Source: Thermoflexales bacterium
GTDB lineage: Bacteria; Chloroflexota; Anaerolineae; J036; Brachytrichaceae
NCBI GenBank assembly: GCA_025057935.1
Contig: JANWUW010000087.1
Coordinates: 1-61,599 of the forward strand
Length of the DNA stretch: 61,599 bases
Reading direction: 5' to 3'
Below the pieces are notes generated by a model. The model was not told where the DNA came from. It saw only the letters and a list, made by a program, of their open reading frames with translations, and made no database searches. The translations under genes and the position numbers were made by a program. Shown here in pieces: positions 51,720 through 59,370 of this stretch. Every line of letters begins with the position of its first letter. Position 1 is the stretch's first letter.

Positions 51720-52493
51720 ATGAGCGCCCTGCGCGGCATGCTCGAAGCCTTGCGCTTGCTCACGGTGTTGCCCACGCCACGCTGGGACAAGGCTGAAGTT
51801 GTCTCCACGAGCGAAGCTGCCTGGTTCCCTTGGGTGGGGTTGCTGCTCGGCAGCGCTGCCTGTGGGGTGGGTTGGATCGCGGGCAACGTGTGGGGCGAGG
51901 GCGTGCGCGCCGTGGTTGCGGTGTTAGCAATCGCCGCTTTAAGCGGTGGATTGCACCTCGATGGCTTAAGCGACACCTTCGACGCGCTGCTGAGCTGGCG
52001 ACCGCGTGAGCAGAAACTCGCCATCATGAAAGACAGCCGCATCGGCGCAATGGGTGCGCTGGCGCTGATTGCCGTGCTCGCGCTCAAGATTGCGCTAGTG
52101 GGCGCTGCCCAAGCTGCGTGGTGGCGCGCAGTGCTGGTCGCAACGGTGCTCGGTCGCTGGGCGATCGTGCAGGCAGCGTTTTTCTTCCCCTTGGCTCGAC
52201 AAGAGGGCATGGCGCAGCGCTTCCGCCAACAGTTGCACCTGCGCGCGTTGGTCTCGGCTGCAGCGGCGACTGCGCTGCTCGTGTTAATCTGCGCTGGGTT
52301 AGGCGCGCCGTGGACGGCAGTGTTGCCTGAGTTTGGGCGCGCGTTTGTGGCGCTTGCGGCGGTCAGCCTCGTGGTCAGCGCGTTGGCGCAGCGTTGGACG
52401 CGCGAGCTTGGCGGCTTGACGGGTGACACCTACGGCGCGCTGTGCGAGATCGCCGAAGTGGTCGCGCTGGCGGCGATCGGCGCGTGGCGTTGA
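51720..52493 (+). CDS. cobS: Adenosylcobinamide-GDP ribazoletransferase (cobalamin synthase)
   Basis: 257-residue membrane enzyme that joins adenosylcobinamide-GDP with alpha-ribazole in the last steps of cobalamin synthesis. Diagnostic region LHLDGLSDTFDALLSWRPREQKLAIMKDSRIGAMGALAL in consecutive parts (residues about 79-117), with early FLTVLPTPRW-like RLLTVLPTPRWD. About six helices. No other cob genes nearby; the gene has a TACGAT box at 51706-51711, 8 nt before its ATG, and is followed by serB. Confidence 0.92.
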   Translation: MSALRGMLEALRLLTVLPTPRWDKAEVVSTSEAAWFPWVGLLLGSAACGVGWIAGNVWGEGVRAVVAVLAIAALSGGLHLDGLSDTFDALLSWRPREQKLAIMKDSRIGAMGALALIAVLALKIALVGAAQAAWWRAVLVATVLGRWAIVQAAFFFPLARQEGMAQRFRQQLHLRALVSAAAATALLVLICAGLGAPWTAVLPEFGRAFVALAAVSLVVSALAQRWTRELGGLTGDTYGALCEIAEVVALAAIGAWR

Positions 52494-52503
52494 CGCGCCT
52501 CGC

Positions 52504-52509
52504 TACAAT
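52504..52509 (+). promoter_or_regulatory. -10-like TACAAT, 8 nt before serB
   Basis: TACAAT in the 24-nt gap between cobS and serB ends 8 nt before ATG 52518. There is no Shine-Dalgarno sequence. Spacing predicts a leaderless transcript. Confidence 0.45.
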
Positions 52510-52517
52510 CGCGCGCT

Positions 52518-53333
52518 ATGCGCGCGCATCGTCCGCAGCCAGTGGACGAGGTGTTCTTCGACTGCGACAGCACGCTTTCGACCATCGAGGGGATCGACGC
52601 GTTGGCGCGGTTGAAGGGGGCAGAGCAACGCATCGCTGAGCTCACTGAGGCTGCGATGAACGGACGCGTGCCGCTGCAAGCAGTGTACGCGGAGCGACTG
52701 CGCTTGCTCGCGCCAACGCGTGCCGACCTGAAAGCCATAGAGGAGGCGTATCGGCGGCACGTGGTGCCCGACGCGCGCGAAGTGATCGCGGCGTTGCACG
52801 CGCTGGGTCGGCGCGTGTTCATCGTCAGCGGCGGCTTAGCCGATGCTGTGATTGGCTTCGGGGTGTGGCTGGGTGTGCCGCGCGAGCGCATCTTCGCCGT
52901 CGGCCTGACCTACAACCAGCTCAGTGGGCGCTGGTGGGACTACCAGCAATATGCCGAACACAACAACCCCGACGAGTGCTACTTGATGTATGAAGAGTCG
53001 CCGCTCACCACGCAGCATGGCAAGGCAGAAGTGATCCCCAAGCTGCGCACGCCTGGCGCGCGCGCCATGTTGGTCGGCGACGGAGCAAGCGACCTCGCTG
53101 CGGCGCATGTGGTGGACGTGTTTGTGGGGTTCGGCGGCGTGGTGGTGCGCCCGATCGTAGCCGCGAATGCGCCTTACTTCCTCACGACGCCGAGCCTTGC
53201 GCCGATCTTGTTGCTCGCGCTTGCTGACGGCGAGGGCGAGGACTTGCCTGTGAAGCAGCGCGCGCGTCGCATGCTTGAAGAAAACCCTGACGCGCTGCGC
53301 ATGCACTCGGGCACTTGTTGCGGGCACGTATAA
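52518..53333 (+). CDS. serB: Phosphoserine phosphatase-like HAD enzyme
   Basis: 271 residues. HAD motif I FFDCDSTLSTIEGID (13-27), motif II FIVSGG, and motif IV LVGDGASDLAAA match SerB-type phosphatases that complete serine synthesis. The four-helix cap region is present between motifs I and II. Compared with SerB there is about 60 residues of extra C-terminal sequence ending in a cysteine-rich tail (SGTCCGHV) that could bind metal. Substrate assignment is by family resemblance only. Its TAA stop is embedded in a TATAAT hexamer. Confidence 0.8.
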   Translation: MRAHRPQPVDEVFFDCDSTLSTIEGIDALARLKGAEQRIAELTEAAMNGRVPLQAVYAERLRLLAPTRADLKAIEEAYRRHVVPDAREVIAALHALGRRVFIVSGGLADAVIGFGVWLGVPRERIFAVGLTYNQLSGRWWDYQQYAEHNNPDECYLMYEESPLTTQHGKAEVIPKLRTPGARAMLVGDGASDLAAAHVVDVFVGFGGVVVRPIVAANAPYFLTTPSLAPILLLALADGEGEDLPVKQRARRMLEENPDALRMHSGTCCGHV

Positions 53334-53334
53334 T
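53329..53334 (+). promoter_or_regulatory. Consensus -10 TATAAT before secD, overlapping the serB stop
   Basis: A perfect TATAAT contains the serB stop codon and stands 38 nt before the secD ATG. The stop codon alone supplies three of the bases, and no -35 is evident, so chance is possible. Confidence 0.35.
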
Positions 53335-53372
53335 CGCGCCGCAATTCCGAGTGCGAGGCGCGCTGTTCTCTC

Positions 53373-54794
53373 ATGCGACAATCCACCATCATTCGTCTGA
53401 TCGTCATCGCGCTGATCACGCTGATCGCCGCGTATCTCGTCGCACCGCTGCCAAAGCCAGAGTTCGTTAAAAGCTTGCTCTTCTGGCAAGAGGCGCGCGC
53501 GCGCGACTTGCAGCTCAAGCAAGGATTGGACCTGAAGGGCGGCTTGCAGGTGCTGCTCGCTGCCGATCTGCCCGGAGGCGCAGCGCCCACTAGCGACCAG
53601 ATGGAGACCGCACGCCGCATCATTGAAGACCGCGTCAGCGGGCTGGGCGTTGCCGAGCCGATCATCCAGCTCCAAGGTGAAGATCGCATCCTTGTCGAGC
53701 TGCCCGGCGTCACCGACCGCAACTTGGCAATTGACCTCATCAAGCAAACAGGGCAGCTGGAATTCGTGGACGGTGGTTTTGCGCCACCGCCAGATGGCAG
53801 CGTGATCTCCACCACTTATCGCCTGTACGGCGGCTTGCGCTATCCACAGAGCGCTGCTGGTGGCAAGCCAATTGACCCGGCGCGCGCCACAGTGTTCACA
53901 GGCACACAGCGCCTTTGGGAGACCGCCTTCACCGGCGAGATCCTCGCTAGCGCTGAGCCGAGCATTGACACCGTGGGGCGCAACATTGTCAACTTTGCTG
54001 TGCGCCCTCAGTTTCAAGACGTCTTTCGCCAGTTCACAAGCGAGAAGCTCAACCAAGCGCTGTGCATCGTGCTTGACGGCGTAGTGCTCTCCTGCCCGTT
54101 CATCCGCGCTGTGCTCGACACTGGCGGTCAGATCAGCGGCAACTTCACGCCAGAGGGCGCGCGCAGCTTGGCGTTGGTGCTCAACTACGGCGCGCTGCCC
54201 GTGCCGTTGAAGATCGAGACCACGCGCGACATTGGCGCGACCCTAGGCGCTGACTCGGTGCAGAAATCCATTGTGGCGAGCGTGATCGCGCTGGCGGCGC
54301 TGATGCTGTTTTTGCTGCTGTACTACCGCCTGCCCGGGCTGCTGGCATGCTTTGCGATCATCTTTTTCACGCTCACCTCGTTGGCGCTGTTCATCTTGCT
54401 GCCAGTGGTGCTCACACTGCCCGGCATCGCGGGCTTCGTGCTCTCGGTAGCTTCGGCGGTGGACGCGAACGTGCTGGTGTTTGAGCGCTTCAAAGAAGAG
54501 CTGCGCGCTGGGCGCAGCTTGCGCGCCGCCGTGGAAACCGCGTTTCAGCGTGCCTGGCCTTCCATCCGCGACTCGAACATCAGCGTGCTGATCACGTGCT
54601 TCATCCTTTTCGTGTTTGGCAGCACCTTCGGCGCCAGCGCTGTGCGCGGCTTCGCCATCACGCTCTCGTTGGGTGTGCTCACCAGCCTGTTCACTGCGAT
54701 GTTCGTCACGCGCACGTTCATGCGCGCTGTGTTCTATGACCGCGCTGAGTCCATCTCGAACCCGCGCCTTCTGATCGGCGTACAAGCAGCGTGA
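53373..54794 (+). CDS. secD: Protein translocase subunit SecD
   Basis: 473-residue membrane protein that assists SecYEG-driven export using the proton gradient. A first helix (about 8-24) is followed by LKQGLDLKGGLQVLL (48-62), the P1/head periplasmic region with RRIIEDRVSGLGVAEP, and a C-terminal five-helix RND-like block (GADSVQKSIVASVIAL, SAVDANVLVFERFKEEL). The order and length fit short SecD proteins. SecF follows 9 nt downstream. YajC is not adjacent. Confidence 0.95.
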   Translation: MRQSTIIRLIVIALITLIAAYLVAPLPKPEFVKSLLFWQEARARDLQLKQGLDLKGGLQVLLAADLPGGAAPTSDQMETARRIIEDRVSGLGVAEPIIQLQGEDRILVELPGVTDRNLAIDLIKQTGQLEFVDGGFAPPPDGSVISTTYRLYGGLRYPQSAAGGKPIDPARATVFTGTQRLWETAFTGEILASAEPSIDTVGRNIVNFAVRPQFQDVFRQFTSEKLNQALCIVLDGVVLSCPFIRAVLDTGGQISGNFTPEGARSLALVLNYGALPVPLKIETTRDIGATLGADSVQKSIVASVIALAALMLFLLLYYRLPGLLACFAIIFFTLTSLALFILLPVVLTLPGIAGFVLSVASAVDANVLVFERFKEELRAGRSLRAAVETAFQRAWPSIRDSNISVLITCFILFVFGSTFGASAVRGFAITLSLGVLTSLFTAMFVTRTFMRAVFYDRAESISNPRLLIGVQAA

Positions 54795-54803
54795 GGCTTT
54801 ACG

Positions 54804-55763
54804 ATGTTTGATATCTTTCGGATTGTCGAGAACCGACGCTATTACTTCTTGATCTCGCTTGTCTTCATCGTGCTGGGCGTGGCGGCGATGGTGTACAACG
54901 TCATCACGTTGCCCACCCACACGCCCTGGAAGCTCGGCGTTGATTTCTTGCCCGGCAACCGCTTCGAGTTGCGCTTCACGCAACCGATCAGCGAAGATCA
55001 AATTCGCCAAGTCTTTCAGCAGTTTGGCATCACTAACCCATCGGTGACGCGCCTCGGCGATCCTGCGGAGAACACCTGGCAAGTGCGGACGACGTTCATC
55101 GAAGGGCAGCGCGCGCAGGCGATCCGCAATGCCCTTGCGCAGGTCGCGCCGCTGGACGAGGCGCGCACACAGATTCAGTCCGTCAGCCCTGCCGTCGCAG
55201 CGCAAGTGACGCAAGCCGCAATCGTCGCCATCGTCATCGCTGCTGGGGCGATCCTGCTCTTCATTTGGCTTGCCTTCCGCAAGGCGGAGCACGCGCTGCG
55301 CTACGGCGTGTGCGCCATCCTTGCGCTGGTCCACGACATCCTGATCGCCGCCGGCTTCACAGCGATCTTCAGCGCGCTGTTCGACTGGGAGATCGACGCG
55401 CTGTTCCTCACGGCGATCCTCACCGTGCTGGGCTTTTCCATCCAGGACACCATCGTGGTGTATGACCGCATCCGCGAGAACCTTGTGCGCTATCGCCACG
55501 ACACCTTCGAGGTGATCGTCACGCGCAGCGTGCTTGAAACGTTGCACCGCTCCCTGGTGATCTCGCTCACTACGATCTTGGTGATGGCGGCGCTGCTGCT
55601 GTTCGGCGGCGCCAGCATTAAGCAGTTCATCGCTGTCATGCTGATCGGCTTGGTCAGCGGCACCTACTCCTCGATTTTCGTCGCGGTGCCGCTCGTTGTA
55701 GCGTGGTTCGAGCGCGATCTGCTCGGCACCCGCGCGCTGCGCATGGCAATGGCTGGGCGCTGA
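54804..55763 (+). CDS. secF: Protein translocase subunit SecF
   Basis: 319-residue partner of SecD. N-terminal FRIVENRRYYFLISL, then LGVDFLPGNRFELRF (the SecF GxDFxGG-like region with PG in place of GG), a short P1 domain, and five C-terminal helices including LTVLGFSIQDTIVVYDRIRENL and the ETLHRSLVISLTTILVM segment. Forms the SecDF complex. Followed by a 77-nt gap with an inverted repeat before sbtA. Confidence 0.94.
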   Translation: MFDIFRIVENRRYYFLISLVFIVLGVAAMVYNVITLPTHTPWKLGVDFLPGNRFELRFTQPISEDQIRQVFQQFGITNPSVTRLGDPAENTWQVRTTFIEGQRAQAIRNALAQVAPLDEARTQIQSVSPAVAAQVTQAAIVAIVIAAGAILLFIWLAFRKAEHALRYGVCAILALVHDILIAAGFTAIFSALFDWEIDALFLTAILTVLGFSIQDTIVVYDRIRENLVRYRHDTFEVIVTRSVLETLHRSLVISLTTILVMAALLLFGGASIKQFIAVMLIGLVSGTYSSIFVAVPLVVAWFERDLLGTRALRMAMAGR

Positions 55764-55770
55764 GGCAACT

Positions 55771-55797
55771 TTGCTACACATCTTCACATTTGTGCAA
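55771..55797. promoter_or_regulatory. Inverted repeat upstream of the sbtA operon (candidate operator)
   Basis: TTGCTACA (55771-55778) and TGTGCAA (55791-55797) form an imperfect inverted repeat (one extra base) separated by 12 nt, 43 nt before the GTG of the first sbtA. A clear -35/-10 pair was not identified. The layout would fit a dimeric regulator, such as LysR- or CRP-type, but the protein is unknown. Confidence 0.35.
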
Positions 55798-55840
55798 GCA
55801 GTGACTGTGTCGCCACTCTGGGGTCGGGGTTATTTCTAAC

Positions 55841-56827
55841 GTGGACACCCTTGAGATCGTCCGCACAAGCTTTCTTTCACCGATTGTGCTAGCGTTCATC
55901 GTCGGCGTGATCGCGACGCTGGTGAAGAGCGAGCTGGAGTTCCCTCAGCCAGTGCTGAACGCGATCTCGATCTACCTGGTCTTCTCCATCGCGTTGAAGG
56001 GCGGCACGGAGCTCGCGGTGGCTGGGATTGGGAGCATCCTCGTGCCTGCGCTGGTGACGTTGGCGCTCGCTGTGAGCGTGCCAACACTCGCGTACTTCTT
56101 GGCGCGCACCTTTCTGCGCTTGGACATCGCCAACGCTGCTGGCATCGCGGCGCTTTACGGATCCGTCTCATCTGTGACCTTCTTCGCTTCGCTTTCGCTT
56201 GCGGAGAAGCTCGGCGCGCCCGCCGAGCCGTTCGCGCCAGTGTTGGTCAGCCTGATGGAGTGGGCGATTTTGGTGGCGCTGTTCATCGCGCGTTGGCGCT
56301 TGCGCCGCGCGGAACTCAACGGCGACTTGCCCCTCAGTGAGATTTTGATTGACACGCTGCGCGGGCGCAGCGTGATCTTGCTGCTGGGCGGTCTGGGCAT
56401 TGGGGCTTTGATCGGGGAGAGCGGCTTCCGTTCAGTGAAGCCGTTCTTCGAAGATCCCTTCCGCGGCGTGCTCACGTTGTTCTTGCTGGAGATGGGGATG
56501 GTGGCAGGGCGACAACTGCGCGAGTTTTTTCGCCTTGGTCCGCGCCTGCTGGTGTTCGGCGTGCTCCTTCCGCTGTTCAACGGCGTCGTGGGGGTGACGC
56601 TAGGCGCGCTCGCGGGGCTGTCGCTTGGCGGCAGCTTTGTGTTAGGCGCGATCACTGCCAGCGCTTCTTACATTGACGCGCCGGCTGCCGTGCGCGCAGC
56701 GCTGCCCCAGGCAAACCCCAGCATCTACCTCACAGCTTCGTTGGGGATCACCTTCCCGTTCAACCTTTTGGTCGGCTTGCCGCTTTACTATCAGTTCGCG
56801 ACATGGCTTCACGCGCTGCTGCGTTGA
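55841..56827 (+). CDS. sbtA: SbtA-type sodium-dependent bicarbonate transporter, copy 1
   Basis: 328-residue membrane transporter of the SbtA family (Na+-dependent HCO3- uptake in cyanobacteria). About ten helices in two inverted halves, each with a family signature: KGGTELA with YGSVSSVTFFAS in half one, and LLEMGMVAGRQL with ITASASYIDAPAAVRAALPQANPSIYLTASLG-like text in half two. A short charged loop lies between. GTG 55841 is the only start matching the family N-terminus. The stop is 3 nt from the next paralogue. Bicarbonate as substrate is inferred from family and from the sbtB neighbour. Confidence 0.85.
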   Translation: MDTLEIVRTSFLSPIVLAFIVGVIATLVKSELEFPQPVLNAISIYLVFSIALKGGTELAVAGIGSILVPALVTLALAVSVPTLAYFLARTFLRLDIANAAGIAALYGSVSSVTFFASLSLAEKLGAPAEPFAPVLVSLMEWAILVALFIARWRLRRAELNGDLPLSEILIDTLRGRSVILLLGGLGIGALIGESGFRSVKPFFEDPFRGVLTLFLLEMGMVAGRQLREFFRLGPRLLVFGVLLPLFNGVVGVTLGALAGLSLGGSFVLGAITASASYIDAPAAVRAALPQANPSIYLTASLGITFPFNLLVGLPLYYQFATWLHALLR

Positions 56828-56830
56828 ACG

Positions 56831-57796
56831 ATGAGTGCAGACCTCATCTTGGCGAATCTGCTCAACCCAGCGGTGTTGTTCTTCTTACTCGGCATCTTTG
56901 CCGTGTTGGTGCGCTCAGACCTCGAGCTGCCCCCGCCGATCCCGAAGGCGCTAGCGCTGTACCTGTTGCTCGCAATCGGGTTCAAAGGGGGCGTGGCGCT
57001 GCGCGAGAACAACGGCGCTGCAGCGTTAGCGGTGCTGGGCGCGGCGTTGCTGATGTCGGTGCTTGTGCCGCTGTACGTGTTCCCGCTGGCTCGGCTGCGT
57101 CTGCGCGTGCCCGACGCGGCTGCCGTCGCGGCGACGTATGGCTCGGTGAGCGCGGTCACGTTCGCCACTGCTTCGGCGTTTTTACAGCGCGCCGGCATGT
57201 CGCACGGCGGATACATGGTGGCGGCGCTCGCGCTGATGGAATCGCCTGCGATCGCAGTTGGCGTGCTGCTGGCGCGCCTTGCGCAGCGCGATCACGGCAA
57301 CGGGGTTGACCTTATGGCGCTGGTGCATGAATCGCTGTTCAACGGCTCCGTGCTGTTGCTGGTAGGTAGCCTCCTCATCGGCTACATCGTCGGCAGCGAG
57401 GGCGGCAGCGCGCTGAAGCCGTTCACCGAGACGCTTTTCCCCGGTCTGCTCAGCTTGTTCCTGCTCGATATGGGGCTGGTGGTGGGGCGGCGCTTGCGCG
57501 AGCTGCGGCAGCTCGGCGTTTTTCCCATCGTTGGAGCGCTCGCCCTACCGCTGCTGAACGCTGCGCTCGGCTTGGGCGCGGCCTATGCGCTGCGCCTGAG
57601 CGAAGGAGATGCGCTGTTGTTCGTCGTGCTGTGTGCCAGCGCTTCATACATTGCTGTGCCAGCGGCGATGCGCCAAGCCATGCCGCAGGCGAACCCTGCG
57701 CTCTACGTCACCATGGCGCTGGCGCTCACCTTCCCGCTCAACGTGATCCTCGGCATCCCGCTCTACCTAAGCGCAATTCGCCTCTTGTGGGCATAA
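56831..57796 (+). CDS. sbtA: SbtA-type bicarbonate transporter, copy 2
   Basis: 321 residues, paralogous to copy 1 along the whole length: FKGGVALRENNG, TYGSVSAVTFATASAF, LLDMGLVVGRRLRELRQ, and CASASYIAVPAAMRQAMPQANP in two parts. The copies differ considerably in sequence, so the duplication is not recent; a heteromeric complex or different affinities are possible. Starts 3 nt after copy 1 and ends 7 nt before sbtB, all on one strand, so one transcript is expected. Confidence 0.86.
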   Translation: MSADLILANLLNPAVLFFLLGIFAVLVRSDLELPPPIPKALALYLLLAIGFKGGVALRENNGAAALAVLGAALLMSVLVPLYVFPLARLRLRVPDAAAVAATYGSVSAVTFATASAFLQRAGMSHGGYMVAALALMESPAIAVGVLLARLAQRDHGNGVDLMALVHESLFNGSVLLLVGSLLIGYIVGSEGGSALKPFTETLFPGLLSLFLLDMGLVVGRRLRELRQLGVFPIVGALALPLLNAALGLGAAYALRLSEGDALLFVVLCASASYIAVPAAMRQAMPQANPALYVTMALALTFPLNVILGIPLYLSAIRLLWA

Positions 57797-57803
57797 TCGC
57801 GCT

Positions 57804-58097
57804 ATGCGTGCCATCAAGCGTGTGGAGATCATCACCGACGCGCTGGAGATCGAGCGCGTGGCGCAACTGCTGGAGCAGCACGGGGTGACCGGTTACACCA
57901 TCATTCGCGACGTGATCGGCAAAGGCGAGCGCGGCATTCGGCGCGGCGACGAGCTCAGCGGCGTCTTCAAGAACAGCTATTTGCTCACCACCTGCGAGCC
58001 TGAGCAACTGCCCGCCATCGTGGAAGCCGTGCGCCCGATCTTGAAGCAGCGCGGCGGCGTGTGCTTAGTGAGCGATGCGATGTGGGTGAAACACTAA
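57804..58097 (+). CDS. sbtB: SbtB-like PII-family regulatory protein
   Basis: 97-residue PII-like protein, directly after the two sbtA genes. PII fold order is visible: strand KRVEIITDALE, helix VAQLLEQHG, strand GYTIIRDVIGKGERG leading to a T-loop (IRRGDELSG), NSYLLTTCEP, helix PAIVEAVRPILKQRGG and strand CLVSDAMWV. In cyanobacteria SbtB binds adenine nucleotides and controls SbtA. The redox CGPxGC tail of some SbtB proteins is absent. A CATAAT lies 6 nt before its ATG but contains the upstream stop. Confidence 0.86.
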   Translation: MRAIKRVEIITDALEIERVAQLLEQHGVTGYTIIRDVIGKGERGIRRGDELSGVFKNSYLLTTCEPEQLPAIVEAVRPILKQRGGVCLVSDAMWVKH

Positions 58098-58126
58098 GCG
58101 CTCAGCAAACGCACAGGCGCGCGCCC

Positions 58127-58132
58127 TACAAT
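58127..58132 (+). promoter_or_regulatory. -10-like TACAAT, 8 nt before the AttH/CrtC-like gene
   Basis: TACAAT in the 43-nt gap after sbtB ends 8 nt before ATG 58141. No Shine-Dalgarno sequence is present. It suggests the following gene is transcribed separately and leaderless. Confidence 0.45.
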
Positions 58133-58140
58133 GCGGCGCG

Positions 58141-59328
58141 ATGTTTGCGCTGGTTACGATGCGCCGTGTGTTCCGCGCGGCGGCAAGTGTTGGGGTGCTC
58201 GCGGCGCTCAGCGTGGGTGGGTGGTGGGTGTTGCGTCCATCCCCAGCGCAAGACGACGCGGCGCGCGCCACCGTAGCTGGCTTGCAGCGCGATGAGCGCT
58301 CGCATCGCTTCGCGCGCGCACTGCAGCCCGTGCCTTTCGTCTTCCCCAAGGATCACGGACCGCACGACGACTTTCAGACCGAGTGGTGGTACTACACGGG
58401 CAACGTCTTCACGCCTGAAGGACGCCACTTCGGCTATCAGCTCACCTTTTTCCGCCGTGCGCTGGTACCGCCCGACGAGCAAGCGCGACTAGAGGCGCGC
58501 GATTCACGTCTTGCGTTCACGCAGCTTTACTTCGCGCACTTCGCGCTCACCGACACCGACGCCAACGACCATGTGGCGTTCGAGCGCTACAGCCGCGGCG
58601 TCGCTGGGCTTGCAGGCGCGCAGGCGCAGCCGTTTCGCGTGTTCGTGCACAACTGGTCGGTCGCTAGCGCGCGCGCGGATGGCGATGCGACGCGCGTGCG
58701 CTTGGTTGCCGAGCAAGATGGCTACGCCATTGACCTCACGCTGGAGAGCCAGAAGCCGATTGTGTTGCACGGCGAACGGGGCTTGAGCCAAAAATCCAAC
58801 ACCCCAGGCAACGCTTCCTACTACTACTCGATGACGCGCTTGGCAACGCAGGGGCGCATCACCACGCCGCGCGGCACCTTCGAGGTGCGCGGACAGAGCT
58901 GGCTCGATCGTGAGTGGAGCACCAGCGCGCTCGACGACGACGTAGAAGGCTGGGATTGGTTCTCGCTGCAATTTGACGACGGGCGCGAGATCATGTTCTT
59001 CAAGCTGCGCCAGCGCGAAACCAGCAACACCACCTTCGCGAAGGGCACGCTGATCGAGGCCGACGGTCGCACAACGCTGTTGAAGCAAGACGCCGTGCAC
59101 GTGCGCGTGCTGGATCGCTGGCGGAGTCCGCACAGCGGCGCGACCTATCCCGTACGCTGGCAACTGCGTGTTCTCCCGCTCGACTTGGAGGTCGAGATCC
59201 GCGCGCGCATTCCCGATCAGGAAATGCGCCTCACGCAGCGCTACTGGGAGGGCGCAGTCACGTTCGCAGGGCGCGACGCGCGCGGCGCTGTGCAAGGAGT
59301 CGGCTACGTGGAGATGACTGGTTACTGA
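58141..59328 (+). CDS. AttH/CrtC-like lipocalin-fold protein
   Basis: 395 residues, with an N-terminal hydrophobic signal or anchor (about 12-30). The body matches the AttH/CrtC-like family of double-lipocalin proteins: FPKDHGPHDDFQTEWWYYTGN (residues 64-84 region, in parts), FGYQLTFFRRAL, AHFALTD, SWLDREWST and WDWFSLQFDDGREIMFFKLR. The family includes AttH, often near lipoprotein-export-type ABC genes, and hydroxyneurosporene hydratase CrtC of carotenoid synthesis. No ABC genes or other carotenoid genes adjoin, so function is open. ATG 58141 is supported by the TACAAT box 8 nt upstream. Confidence 0.8.
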   Translation: MFALVTMRRVFRAAASVGVLAALSVGGWWVLRPSPAQDDAARATVAGLQRDERSHRFARALQPVPFVFPKDHGPHDDFQTEWWYYTGNVFTPEGRHFGYQLTFFRRALVPPDEQARLEARDSRLAFTQLYFAHFALTDTDANDHVAFERYSRGVAGLAGAQAQPFRVFVHNWSVASARADGDATRVRLVAEQDGYAIDLTLESQKPIVLHGERGLSQKSNTPGNASYYYSMTRLATQGRITTPRGTFEVRGQSWLDREWSTSALDDDVEGWDWFSLQFDDGREIMFFKLRQRETSNTTFAKGTLIEADGRTTLLKQDAVHVRVLDRWRSPHSGATYPVRWQLRVLPLDLEVEIRARIPDQEMRLTQRYWEGAVTFAGRDARGAVQGVGYVEMTGY

Positions 59329-59331
59329 GAC

Positions 59332-59351
59332 GCGCAGCACGCGAGCTGCGC
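59332..59351 (+). other. Small hairpin between the AttH/CrtC-like and proline dehydrogenase genes
   Basis: GCGCAGC (59332-59338) pairs exactly with 59345-59351 around a 6-nt loop. It directly precedes TATAAC (59352-59357), which ends 13 nt before the proline dehydrogenase ATG. It may end the upstream transcript or influence the promoter. Confidence 0.35.
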
Positions 59352-59370
59352 TATAACCTACGCTCGGGCA

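Noticed and set aside
54243-55787. 514-codon minus-strand open frame opposite secD/secF
   Set aside because: Antisense shadow of strongly conserved Sec genes; composition is Arg/His/Asp/Gln-rich with no recognisable motif.
57792-57797. CATAAT as an independent promoter for sbtB
   Set aside because: The TAA stop of the second sbtA supplies half of the match and the gap is only 6 nt; co-transcription with sbtA is simpler.
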